Assembly (NCBI RefSeq): GCF_900232995.1
Contig: NZ_OCVX01000003.1
Span: forward strand, 543,286-607,285
Source of the DNA: Mycobacterium simulans
Lineage (GTDB): Bacteria; Actinomycetota; Actinomycetes; Mycobacteriales; Mycobacteriaceae
Direction of reading: 5' to 3'
DNA: 64,000 bases
The notes beneath the pieces were generated by a model. The model made no database searches and was not told where the DNA came from. It was given only the letters and a program-made list of their open reading frames with translations. The position numbers and the translations under genes are program-made. Position 1 is the first letter of the stretch. Each line of letters opens with the position of its first letter. Shown in pieces: positions 41,579 through 49,667 of this stretch.

Positions 41579-43030
41579 TTGGGGCCACCGCTAGACGTCG
41601 CCGCCGACCGGCTCGCCCGCGAAGACACCGGTTATCACAAGGCCCTCAAGAACCGTCAGTTGCAGATGATCGCGCTGGGCGGCGCCATCGGAACCGGCCT
41701 TTTCCTGGGCGCCGGCGGGCGACTTGCGTCGGCGGGACCGGGGTTGTTCGTGGTCTACGGAATCTGCGGCATCTTCGTCTTCCTGATCCTGCGAGCGCTC
41801 GGCGAACTGGTGCTGCACCGCCCGTCGTCGGGGTCGTTCGTGTCCTATGCGCGCGAATTCTTCGGCGAGAAAGTAGCTTTCGCCGCGGGTTGGATGTACT
41901 TCCTCAACTGGGCGATGACCGGAATCGTCGACACCACCGCGATCGCGCACTACTGCCACTACTGGAAAACGTTCCAAGTCATTCCGCAATGGACCCTCGC
42001 GTTGATCGCGCTCATGGTGGTGCTGTCGATGAACCTGATCTCGGTCAAGCTCTTCGGCGAGCTGGAGTTCTGGGCCGCCTTGATCAAGGTGCTGGCGTTG
42101 GTGACTTTCCTGGTCGTCGGGACGATCTTTCTGGCCGGTCGCTTCAAGGTCGACGGTCAGGCGACCGGGGTGTCGCTGTGGAGCAGCCATGGCGGGCTCT
42201 TGCCGAGCGGCCTGCTGCCCCTGGTGCTCGTCACGTCGGGTGTGGTGTTTGCCTATGCCGCCATCGAGTTGGTCGGCATCGCGGCCGGGGAAACGGCCGA
42301 CCCGGAGCGGATCATGCCACGCGCAATCAACTCGGTGGTGTTCCGCATCGCGGTGTTCTACATCGGATCGACCGTCCTGCTGGCCCTGCTGCTGCCCTAC
42401 ACCGCCTACCGCGAACACGTGAGCCCGTTCGTGACGTTCTTCTCCAAAGTGGGCTTTGCGGGCGGCGGCAGCCTGATGAACCTCGTGGTGCTTACCGCGG
42501 CCCTCTCGAGCTTGAACGCCGGACTCTATTCCACCGGCAGGATTCTCCGGTCGATGTCCATCAACGGCAGCGGCCCCAAGTTCACCGCGCCGATGTCCAA
42601 GAACGGCGTGCCGTACGGAGGGATCCTGCTGACCGCCGGGATCGGTCTTTTCGGCATCGTGCTCAACGCCATCAAACCGAGCCAAGCGTTCGAGATCGTC
42701 CTGCACATCGCAGCGACGGGAGTCATCGTGGCCTGGGGGACGATCGTGGCCTGTCAACTCAAATTCCACCGGCTGGTGAAGGCCGGACAGCTGGCGCGAC
42801 CGACGTTCCGGATGCCGCTCGCCCCCTACAGCGGTTACCTCACACTGGCCTTCCTGGTGGGCGTGCTGGTCCTGATGTTCTTCGATGAAGTGCACGGTCC
42901 CTGGATGCTCGGCGCGCTGGTGATCGGGGTCCCCGCGCTCATCGGCGGCTGGTATCTGGTCCGCGATCGGGTAGTAGCGGCGGCTCAAGACGTCACCGAG
43001 GCGCCTACCGTTCAGGAGATCAGCGAGTAG
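41579..43030 (+). CDS. ansP2: Amino-acid permease, AnsP2-like (Rv0346c)
   Basis: A 483-residue APC-superfamily transporter with about 12 membrane helices. The N-terminal signature [20 protein letters not shown] marks the first helix and substrate site. [13 protein letters not shown] and [13 protein letters not shown] are later signatures of the AnsP/GabP/AroP group. From its sequence and place between dnaK and the ini locus I take it as the orthologue of AnsP2/AroP2, thought to import asparagine or aromatic amino acids. It starts at a TTG (41579), consistent with [12 protein letters not shown]. In M. tuberculosis only a few genes separate it from dnaK; here an 11-kb block intervenes. Confidence 0.87.
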   Translation: MGPPLDVAADRLAREDTGYHKALKNRQLQMIALGGAIGTGLFLGAGGRLASAGPGLFVVYGICGIFVFLILRALGELVLHRPSSGSFVSYAREFFGEKVAFAAGWMYFLNWAMTGIVDTTAIAHYCHYWKTFQVIPQWTLALIALMVVLSMNLISVKLFGELEFWAALIKVLALVTFLVVGTIFLAGRFKVDGQATGVSLWSSHGGLLPSGLLPLVLVTSGVVFAYAAIELVGIAAGETADPERIMPRAINSVVFRIAVFYIGSTVLLALLLPYTAYREHVSPFVTFFSKVGFAGGGSLMNLVVLTAALSSLNAGLYSTGRILRSMSINGSGPKFTAPMSKNGVPYGGILLTAGIGLFGIVLNAIKPSQAFEIVLHIAATGVIVAWGTIVACQLKFHRLVKAGQLARPTFRMPLAPYSGYLTLAFLVGVLVLMFFDEVHGPWMLGALVIGVPALIGGWYLVRDRVVAAAQDVTEAPTVQEISE

Positions 43031-43053
43031 GCCGCTGACCGAGCCTCCAATCC

Positions 43054-43091
43054 TGACATGTCGACATTGGTATTTCTATGGTGACATGTCA
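43054..43091. promoter_or_regulatory. Two TGACATGTC palindromic sites, probable PadR operators
   Basis: TGACATGTCG at 43054-43063 and the perfect palindrome TGACATGTCA at 43082-43091 lie 28 bp apart, 25-62 bp before the GTG start of the PadR gene. PadR regulators usually bind ATGT/ACAT-containing dyads, which both sites have (ACATGT core). Autoregulation is likely. Confidence 0.65.
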
Positions 43092-43115
43092 AAGGTGCAT
43101 GGTTAAGGTGGTGGC

Positions 43116-43670
43116 GTGAGTCTCCGACACGCCGCTCTGGGACTGCTCGCACAGGAGCCCGCCAGCGGATACGACCTGCTCAAGAAGTTCAAGCAGTCGG
43201 TCGACAACGTGTGGCCTGCCACCCAGAGCCAGCTCTACGGCGAGCTCAACAAGCTGGCCGACCGCGGCCTTATCAAGGTCTCGGACGTCGGGCCGCGCGG
43301 GCGCAAGGAATACGCGATCACGGACTCCGGACGCGCCGAGCTGTATCGGTGGATGACATCTCCGGGGGAGGATCCGCCAATTCGCAACGCCGCGATGCTG
43401 CGTGTCTTCCTCCTCGGCCAGCTCTCCCCCAGCCAGGCGCAGGAGTACTTACAGTCATTACGGTCGCTGTCCGAGCAGGAGCACGCTCACTATCGCGAGA
43501 TCCTCGACTCCTACGACTGGTCGGAAGACGACGACGCCTTCTTCGCCCGAGCGGTTCTAGAGCAAGGTCTGCGTTGGACCCAGCATGAAATCGATTGGGC
43601 CAATTGGGTTATTGACGGCTTGAACCGGCGCACCCCGCAGGACCCGGCTCATCGACGTCGCGGCCACTAG
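43116..43670 (+). CDS. PadR-family transcriptional regulator
   Basis: A 184-residue repressor. The N-terminal winged helix contains HAALGLLAQEPASGYDLLKK, VWPATQSQLYGELNKLADRG and the wing PRGRKEYAITDSGRAEL. The C-terminal part is a long helical dimerisation arm (VirB/AphA-type Vir_act_alpha_C). Start is GTG at 43116. Two palindromic sites lie just upstream. It overlaps the convergent MocA-like gene by 62 bp and probably controls the molybdenum hydroxylase operon that follows, although no copy of its operator is evident in the 46 bp before that operon. Confidence 0.88.
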   Translation: MSLRHAALGLLAQEPASGYDLLKKFKQSVDNVWPATQSQLYGELNKLADRGLIKVSDVGPRGRKEYAITDSGRAELYRWMTSPGEDPPIRNAAMLRVFLLGQLSPSQAQEYLQSLRSLSEQEHAHYREILDSYDWSEDDDAFFARAVLEQGLRWTQHEIDWANWVIDGLNRRTPQDPAHRRRGH

Positions 43671-44196
43671 CCAGGTCTGCACAGTCCACCGCCTCGACAT
43701 CGGGGGCACTGCCCAGGTACGCGGCCGCGCCCTGATCCCCGGAGATCCGGGCCAGCACGTCGGGCCAATGCTTGCGCGCGATGACCACCGGATGGCCCGG
43801 TCGGTCTCCGAAGAATGCCCGCGCCAGACCGCTGCGGGACGTCAATGCGCGGTCAAGGACCCGAGCTACCACCTTGGCGTCGACGTCGGGAGTATCGATC
43901 ACATGCAAGGCGGCGTAGTCCGCATTCCGGCGTTCCGCCTCGACCAAACCGGCACGAACCGAGGCACTAAGACCCTGCTGCCAGTCCGGCGCGGCGATCG
44001 CGATGACACCCGGCGGAGCCGGAATCTCGGCGGCGCCGAGCACCACAATGACATCGGCGCAGCCGCCGTCGCGCAACGCGCTGACCGCGGCGTCCAGCCA
44101 GCCGTCGACCAGTATCTTCGGCTTGCCATACCGGCGGCCAGCGCCCGCGGCCAGCAAGACGCCGACGACTATCGACTCTGATAACGACACTCTCAT
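43609..44196 (-). CDS. Molybdenum cofactor cytidylyltransferase (MocA/MobA-like)
   Basis: A 195-residue nucleotidyltransferase. The start holds the CTP/GTP-binding loop LLAAGAGRRYGKPK, and PGHPVVIARKHWPDVLARI is the typical substrate loop of MocA proteins. MocA converts Mo-molybdopterin to the cytosine dinucleotide form used by xanthine-oxidase-type hydroxylases. It is divergent, 46 bp away, from exactly such an enzyme, so it probably serves as its dedicated maturation factor. The final 20 residues overlap the PadR gene. Confidence 0.82.
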   Translation of the reverse strand: MRVSLSESIVVGVLLAAGAGRRYGKPKILVDGWLDAAVSALRDGGCADVIVVLGAAEIPAPPGVIAIAAPDWQQGLSASVRAGLVEAERRNADYAALHVIDTPDVDAKVVARVLDRALTSRSGLARAFFGDRPGHPVVIARKHWPDVLARISGDQGAAAYLGSAPDVEAVDCADLASGRDVDEPGPAGCAGSSRQ

Positions 44197-44242
44197 ATGA
44201 TGACATTGAGCTTCTCGTCAGGCGACAACGGGATGGAGCACG

Positions 44243-46573
44243 ATGACCCAAGACGTGCAGGGGGCCGTCTCGCCCCGGTACGCCGGCACCCGGTTCCAAC
44301 GGGTCGAAGACGGCCGGCTGTTGACGGGTCGCGGCGGCTTCGTCGACGACATCACCCGCCCCGGATTGCTGCATGCCTGCTTTGTGCGCAGTCCGTTTGC
44401 CCGCGCCCGAATCAACGGCATCGACGCCTCCGCCGCGCTTGCGCTGCCCGGCGTGTGCGCGGTGTTCACCGCCGACGACCTCAACCCGGACGTCAGGGAG
44501 GCCTGGCATGCCGTAGCGGGCAAGGACGTGCCGGACACCCCGCGGCCGCCGCTGGCCGAGGGCGAGGCAAAGTTCGTCGGGGATCCGGTCGCGCTGGTCG
44601 TCGCCGAGAGCCGGTATGCCGCCGAGGATGCGATTGAACTGGTTGACGTCGACTACGAACCCCTGCCGGCGATCACCGATTTCACCCGAGCGCAGTCCTC
44701 GGATGTGCTTGTGCACGACAGTTACCCCGACAACGTCGCGGGCGGGATGGCCGGGGCGCCGCCGGACGAAGAGATATTCGCGACGTCTCCCTGTGCCGTC
44801 AAGGAGAACATCTACCAACAGATCTATGCGCCGGTGCCGATCGAGACTCGGGGCCTGGTCGTTGAATGGGCGGCGGCTACCGAGGAACTCACGCTCTGGG
44901 CATCAACACAGACGCCCCACGAACTTCGTGCGTTTTGTGCACGTCTGTTAGGCATTGCCGCACAACGCGTTCGGGTCATCATGCGCGATACCGGTGGCGG
45001 CTTCGGCCAAAAGGTCGTGCCGATGCGCGAAGACATGTGCATCATGCTGGCCGCCCGAAAGGTGCCTGCGGCGCTGAAGTGGATCGAAGACCGGCGCGAG
45101 AACCTGATGTCGGCCGGGCAGGCTCGCCACGTAAATGGAATGGCGAGACTTGCTTTTGATGAAGACGGCACTTTGCAGGCGGTCGATATCGACTATGCCC
45201 AGGACGTCGGCGCCTATCCGACCCCCTACCCGGTGTTGACCAGCGCCGCCATTGGCATGTTCTTCCCGGGGCCTTACCGGGTGCCGAAGGCCAGTTTCAA
45301 ATACAAGACGGTCTTTTCCAACACCAGCGGCCTGGCCGCCTACCGGGGTCCTTGGCAATTTGAAACGCTCGCGCGGGAGGTCCTGCTCGACATTGCAGCG
45401 CGTAAGTTAAACATCGATCCCGTGGAGTTGCGCCGGCGCAATCTGTTGCGCCGCGACGAGATGCCCTACTTCAACCCCAACGGCATGCCCTACGACCATG
45501 TAGCCCCCATCGAGACGTTCGAGCAGGCCGTGAAAATCCTTGACCACGAAGGATTTCGGAAAGAACAGCGCGAAGCGCTGGCGCAAGGGCGCTACCTCGG
45601 CCTCGGTTTCTCGGCGTACATCGAGCCGACGGGAGCCGCAACCGGCCACCTGGCCACCGAAGGCGCCATCATGCGGATGGAGCCTACGGGCAAGATCAAC
45701 GTCTACGTCAACGGCGGGTCGAGCGGAAACAGCTTGGAAACCACTGTCATTCAACTGACTGCCGATGCGCTTGGTGCCGACATCGACGATGTAGCCACCA
45801 TCCAGGGCGACACCGCGATCACGCCGTACGGAGCCGGGACGCAAGGCAGCCGCAGCGGCCCGATGACCGCCGGAGCCGTCAACGAGGCGGGGAGCATCCT
45901 GCGCAACAAGATCGTGGCGCTGGCCGCACACCACCTCAAAGTGGCCGAATCCGAAGTGGAACTGGCGCATTCAACGGCCATGGTGCGGGATGACCCGTTG
46001 AAGACGGTGAGTTTCGGTGAGCTGGCCTACGTCGCGTATTACCAGCCACAGCAACTGCCGTCGGACATATCGCCAATGCTGGAGGTTACTGCCCGCTACG
46101 TCACCAAGGCGCCCATTCTGTGGGCCAACGCCACCCACGCCTGCACCTGCGAAGTCGACACGGAGACAGGCAAAGTCACGCTGCTGCGCTACATCGTCAG
46201 CGAAGACGTCGGGCCCATGATCAACCCGGCCATCGTAGAAGGCCAGATCGCAGGCGGGACGGTCCAGGGCATCGGTGGCGCATTGATGGAAAACCTCGTT
46301 TACGACGACGACGGCAACCCGCTGGCCACCACCTTCGTCGACTATCTGCTGCCGACGACAGCCGAGGTACCACCCATCGAATACGGCCACATTGAGATAC
46401 CCGGGCCGGGACCCGGCGGATACAAGGGTGTCGGCGAAGGCGGGGCCATCGGCTCGGTGCCCGCGGTGATCAACGCGATCAACGACGCGCTCGCGCCGCT
46501 GGGTGTGACCGTCACCCGGCTGCCAGCCAGCCCGGCGTCGATCGTCTCGTTACTCGAAGAAGGACAGCGGTGA
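44243..46573 (+). CDS. Molybdenum hydroxylase, large subunit (xanthine dehydrogenase/CODH-like)
   Basis: A 776-residue molybdopterin-binding subunit. It has the N-terminal a/b hammerhead domain (GRGGFVDDITRPGLLHACFV) and cofactor-binding stretches DTGGGFGQK, AYRGPWQFE, TQGSRSG and a C-terminal GVGEGGAIG that includes the catalytic Glu. The active-site loop reads AYRGPW, not the AYxCSFR of true form I CO dehydrogenase, so the enzyme is a form II/aldehyde- or N-heterocycle-hydroxylase type and should not be called a CO dehydrogenase without assay. Gene order is large-medium-small. The stop overlaps the next GTG by 4 bp. Confidence 0.9.
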   Translation: MTQDVQGAVSPRYAGTRFQRVEDGRLLTGRGGFVDDITRPGLLHACFVRSPFARARINGIDASAALALPGVCAVFTADDLNPDVREAWHAVAGKDVPDTPRPPLAEGEAKFVGDPVALVVAESRYAAEDAIELVDVDYEPLPAITDFTRAQSSDVLVHDSYPDNVAGGMAGAPPDEEIFATSPCAVKENIYQQIYAPVPIETRGLVVEWAAATEELTLWASTQTPHELRAFCARLLGIAAQRVRVIMRDTGGGFGQKVVPMREDMCIMLAARKVPAALKWIEDRRENLMSAGQARHVNGMARLAFDEDGTLQAVDIDYAQDVGAYPTPYPVLTSAAIGMFFPGPYRVPKASFKYKTVFSNTSGLAAYRGPWQFETLAREVLLDIAARKLNIDPVELRRRNLLRRDEMPYFNPNGMPYDHVAPIETFEQAVKILDHEGFRKEQREALAQGRYLGLGFSAYIEPTGAATGHLATEGAIMRMEPTGKINVYVNGGSSGNSLETTVIQLTADALGADIDDVATIQGDTAITPYGAGTQGSRSGPMTAGAVNEAGSILRNKIVALAAHHLKVAESEVELAHSTAMVRDDPLKTVSFGELAYVAYYQPQQLPSDISPMLEVTARYVTKAPILWANATHACTCEVDTETGKVTLLRYIVSEDVGPMINPAIVEGQIAGGTVQGIGGALMENLVYDDDGNPLATTFVDYLLPTTAEVPPIEYGHIEIPGPGPGGYKGVGEGGAIGSVPAVINAINDALAPLGVTVTRLPASPASIVSLLEEGQR

Positions 46574-47457
46574 AGCCCGCGCCGTTCGCCTACCACCGCC
46601 CCGGCACCATCGAGGAGGCCGTCAGCCTGCTGGCCGAGCTGGGCGAAGAAGCCAAGATCCTGGCCGGCGGACAGAGCCTGGTGCCGATGCTGTCGATGCG
46701 ACTGGCGTTCTTCGACCACCTCATCGACATCTCGCGGCTGGGCGAATTGCAGGGCATCGAGCACCGGGGTGACCAGCTATGGATCGGTGCGGGAACCACC
46801 GAGGCCAAGGTGGGCGGCGATGACCGAGTCCGGGAGGCGGTTCCGCTCCTGACCCGGGTCACTCCGTACGTCGGGCACTTCCAGATCCGCAATAGGGGCA
46901 CCCTCGGTGGGTCGATCGCGCACGCCGATGCCGCCGGCGAGTATCCGGCGGTGGCACTGACGCTGGATGCGGTGATGGAGGTGCTGTCGCCACGGGGGCG
47001 ACGCGAGATAGCCGCAGCGGACTTCTTCGCCGGCCTATGGGAAACCACGGTGGAGCCCGATGAAGTACTCACCGGGGTCCGATTCCCGCAGTGGAATGGC
47101 AGATCCGGCTTCGCGGTCCACGAATTCGCGCGCCGCCACGGCGATTACGCGATCGCCGGTTCAGTCGTTGCGGTCGAGCTCGATGAAAGTGACCGGGTAT
47201 CCCGCTGCGCGATAGGGCTGTTGGGTCTGGGCTCCACGCCCAAGCGCGCAACCGCGGCAGAGGAGGCGATGATCGGCAAGCCCGTCGGCGACCTGGAGCC
47301 TGCGGAGATCGGACGGGCCGCCATGACGGGACTCGACGATATTCCGACAGACCTGCAAGGGTCGGCGGCATACCGCGCTCGGGTGGGCGCAGCCATGACG
47401 GCGCGCGCCTGGACCCACGCCGTCAACGAAGCAACAGTGGGGGCAATACATGCATGA
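46570..47457 (+). CDS. Molybdenum hydroxylase, FAD-binding medium subunit
   Basis: A 295-residue FAD subunit. FAD-binding motifs of the CoxM family are present: AKILAGGQSLVPMLSMRLAF near residue 35 and RNRGTLGGSIAHADAAGEYP near 105. A C-terminal CO_deh_flav_C domain follows. It carries electrons from the iron-sulfur subunit to an acceptor. The start is GTG at 46570, coupled to the large subunit by a 4-bp overlap, and its end overlaps the small subunit by 8 bp. Confidence 0.92.
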   Translation: MKPAPFAYHRPGTIEEAVSLLAELGEEAKILAGGQSLVPMLSMRLAFFDHLIDISRLGELQGIEHRGDQLWIGAGTTEAKVGGDDRVREAVPLLTRVTPYVGHFQIRNRGTLGGSIAHADAAGEYPAVALTLDAVMEVLSPRGRREIAAADFFAGLWETTVEPDEVLTGVRFPQWNGRSGFAVHEFARRHGDYAIAGSVVAVELDESDRVSRCAIGLLGLGSTPKRATAAEEAMIGKPVGDLEPAEIGRAAMTGLDDIPTDLQGSAAYRARVGAAMTARAWTHAVNEATVGAIHA

Positions 47458-47923
47458 ACAATCAGTCCGGTTGACGGTCAACGGAACTCCCACTGCGGCC
47501 AGTGTTGAACCGCGCATGACGCTGGCGGACTTCCTGCGGGACAAGTGTGGACTCACCGGCACCCACCTCGGCTGCGAACACGGGGCGTGCGGCGCTTGCA
47601 CGGTGCTGGTGGACGGCGATGCCGTGCGCTCGTGCCTGCTGTTCGCGGTGCAGGTCGACGACATGGAGGTGACGACGGTCGAGGGTATCGCCTCGCCCGA
47701 CGGCGAATTGTCCGCGGTTCAATCAGCCCTGCGGGAGTGCCATGGCCTGCAATGCGGCTTCTGCACCCCGGGCTTCGTCATGTCGATTACCGCACTGTTG
47801 CGCGACCACCCGGATCCCACCGACGAGGAGATACGCGAAGGGCTGTCCGGGAACTTCTGCCGATGCACCGGTTATCAAGGGATCGTCGCCGCGGCTCGTC
47901 GGGCCTCCGAGATAATGCGGTAA
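47450..47923 (+). CDS. Molybdenum hydroxylase, 2Fe-2S small subunit
   Basis: A 157-residue subunit with two [2Fe-2S] clusters. The N-terminal plant-type cluster has Cys in LGCEHGACGACTVLVDG plus the later Cys of VRSCLLFAV. The C-terminal cluster has CGFCTPG and CRCTGY. All eight ligands are visible, so electron transfer should be intact. It ends the operon and is 102 bp before the lipoprotein gene. Confidence 0.94.
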   Translation: MHEQSVRLTVNGTPTAASVEPRMTLADFLRDKCGLTGTHLGCEHGACGACTVLVDGDAVRSCLLFAVQVDDMEVTTVEGIASPDGELSAVQSALRECHGLQCGFCTPGFVMSITALLRDHPDPTDEEIREGLSGNFCRCTGYQGIVAAARRASEIMR

Positions 47924-48025
47924 CACTTTGTCATCGGCGGTGTTTCAAAAACGCGTCCCTCCTCCCACCTCGCGCCTCCTGCTGCGTAATCTGACCATCG
48001 ATATCTCAGATTTCGGGAGGAGGGC

Positions 48026-48580
48026 GTGCGGGTATCGCAAAAGGCACGGTGGGGACTGGCCGCTCTGGCGGGTGCCGCGCTGGTATCCGGGTGCAGCACC
48101 ACCATTGACGGAAGGCCTGTCGCCGCACCCGGGTCGGGACCGACCGAGCCGTCTTTCCCGACATCCAGGCCGCCGACGCCGCCGCCCACCGGCTCGGCAC
48201 CACCGACAACGCCGGCCAGTCCCACCGCGCCGGCGGGCGCCATTCCGCTTCCACCCGACGAGAGCGGTTACGTCTTCATCGAAACCAAATCCGGCCAGAC
48301 GCGCTGCCAAATCAACAAGGACAGCGTCGGCTGCGAAGCCCCATTCACTAACTCCCCCATAAAGGACGGCGAGCACGCCAACGGCGTCCACATCACCGCC
48401 GCAGGCTCCGTGCAGTGGATCCTGGGCAATCTCGGCGCCATCCCCACCGTCACCATCGACTACCAGACCTACGACGCGCAGGGCTGGACCATCATCGCGA
48501 CTAAGGACGGCACCCGCTTCCAGAACAACGGCACGGGCCACGGCATGTTCGTCAGCATCGAGAAGGTCGATACGTTCTGA
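48026..48580 (+). CDS. lpqJ: Lipoprotein, LpqJ-like (Rv0344c)
   Basis: A 184-residue exported lipoprotein. Start is GTG 48026 with GGGAGGAGGG upstream. The signal is KARWGLAALAGAALVSGCS, with the lipobox Cys near residue 23. A Pro/Thr-rich linker (residues 40-75) reaches a small C-terminal domain with a Cys pair (TRCQINKDSVGCEAP), possibly a disulfide. The size and place near the ini genes match my memory of LpqJ in M. tuberculosis (186 residues). Function unknown. Confidence 0.72.
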   Translation: MRVSQKARWGLAALAGAALVSGCSTTIDGRPVAAPGSGPTEPSFPTSRPPTPPPTGSAPPTTPASPTAPAGAIPLPPDESGYVFIETKSGQTRCQINKDSVGCEAPFTNSPIKDGEHANGVHITAAGSVQWILGNLGAIPTVTIDYQTYDAQGWTIIATKDGTRFQNNGTGHGMFVSIEKVDTF

Positions 48581-48625
48581 GCTGTTGGCCAAGCGTTACT
48601 GGCTGGCATCAGTACCATCGGTGCC

Positions 48626-49168
48626 GTGGCACGTTATGGCCCACCCGAGGACGTCAACAGCGCGCAGACGCAACATGCTCCCTTTGGCGGGGGCGACTAC
48701 CCGGCGCCACATCCGCCCCCTGACGAGTTGTCACAAGTTCCGACTGACCAATTCGAGCCGTACGACCCAGAGACCGAGTTCAAGCCCTGGTACCGCAAAC
48801 CCGTGCCGCTTATTGGCTGGTCGCTGGTCGTCGCGATCCTGATCGCGCTGATCATCTACGGCATTGTCCAGCTGATCGGTGAAAACCAAGGCACCGTACG
48901 CACGCCCCATACCACGACGGTCCCCGCTACCAGCACCACAGCGCCGATCACTACCACCACCCCTACGCCGGCGATCACCACAACAACCACGGTCCCGCCG
49001 GCCACGACGGCTCCGCCGGCCACCAATCCCCCTGTCCAGCCACCGCGACAGACGACACAGGCCCCGCCGCCCCATCACCCGCATCTGCCGCCGCTGCCGC
49101 CGCTGCCGTCGGTAATCACCATTCCCGGGGTGCCGACGACGATCACGCTGCCGCCCAACCTTCCGTAG
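48626..49168 (+). CDS. Membrane protein with Thr/Pro-rich tail, paralogue A
   Basis: A 180-residue protein starting VARYGPPEDV (GTG 48626). A cytoplasmic Pro-rich head of about 55 residues precedes WYRKPVPLIG and one membrane helix (WSLVVAILIALIIYGIVQLI). An external tail rich in Thr and Pro follows (TTTTPTPAITTTTTVPP) and ends VPTTITLPPNLP. The plan is the same as in the next gene: head, membrane helix with IYGIV, Thr/Pro tail and a closing ITLP motif. The two are therefore tandem paralogues. I recognise no function. Confidence 0.7.
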   Translation: MARYGPPEDVNSAQTQHAPFGGGDYPAPHPPPDELSQVPTDQFEPYDPETEFKPWYRKPVPLIGWSLVVAILIALIIYGIVQLIGENQGTVRTPHTTTVPATSTTAPITTTTPTPAITTTTTVPPATTAPPATNPPVQPPRQTTQAPPPHHPHLPPLPPLPSVITIPGVPTTITLPPNLP

Positions 49169-49240
49169 CCAGGTCACCGATCTGCAACGGCCAGCGTGGC
49201 TGAGGTGGTCGTTTGCTCGTAGCAACTAGCATCGGCGGCC

Positions 49241-49600
49241 GTGGCAAGGTACGACCCGCCGGACTATGGGGCCAACGATCCGTCCGCCTATGGCAACTAC
49301 GGCTACGGCGGCAACCAGGGCGGATACGGGCAACAGCCGCAGCCCGAGCCCACCCCCGGATGGGCCAAACCCCTGGCCTTGGTCGGTTGGGGTGTGCTCA
49401 TCGCCGCTCTCATCGCGGTGATTGTTTACGGCATTGTCGAGCTCGTGCACGGCCCCTCTCCCGCGTCGGTCATCACAACCACCACCACCACGCCACCGAC
49501 GACCACCAATTCCCCGGCGCCCGGGGCGTTGCCGACGCTGCCGTCAGAGATAACGCTGCCCTCGATGCCCACCGTGATCAATTTGCGGCCGGGTCTTTGA
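49241..49600 (+). CDS. Membrane protein with Thr/Pro-rich tail, paralogue B
   Basis: A 119-residue protein starting MARYDPPDYG (GTG 49241). The head is Gly/Tyr-rich (NYGYGGNQGGYGQQ), then GWAKPLALVGWG, a membrane helix (VLIAALIAVIVYGIVELV) and a tail (TTTTTTPPTTTNSPAP) ending SEITLPSMPTVINL. It shares the MARY start, the YGIV helix and the ITLP ending with the upstream gene. It lies 67 bp before the Hsp70-like gene, probably in one transcript. Confidence 0.7.
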   Translation: MARYDPPDYGANDPSAYGNYGYGGNQGGYGQQPQPEPTPGWAKPLALVGWGVLIAALIAVIVYGIVELVHGPSPASVITTTTTTPPTTTNSPAPGALPTLPSEITLPSMPTVINLRPGL

Positions 49601-49667
49601 CCGCCGCTATGGTGGGGAACGACCGCCGACCGACCAGCGAAGCAACGAACACGGGGGAATGCGATAT

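Noticed and set aside
41591..42988. 465-codon open frame opposite the permease
   Set aside because: Rich in Asp, Gln, His and Arg, as expected from reading hydrophobic codons backwards; no real protein features.
44243..47923. Naming the operon coxLMS as carbon monoxide dehydrogenase
   Set aside because: The large subunit lacks the form I AYxCSFR active-site sequence, so only a general molybdenum hydroxylase call is supported.
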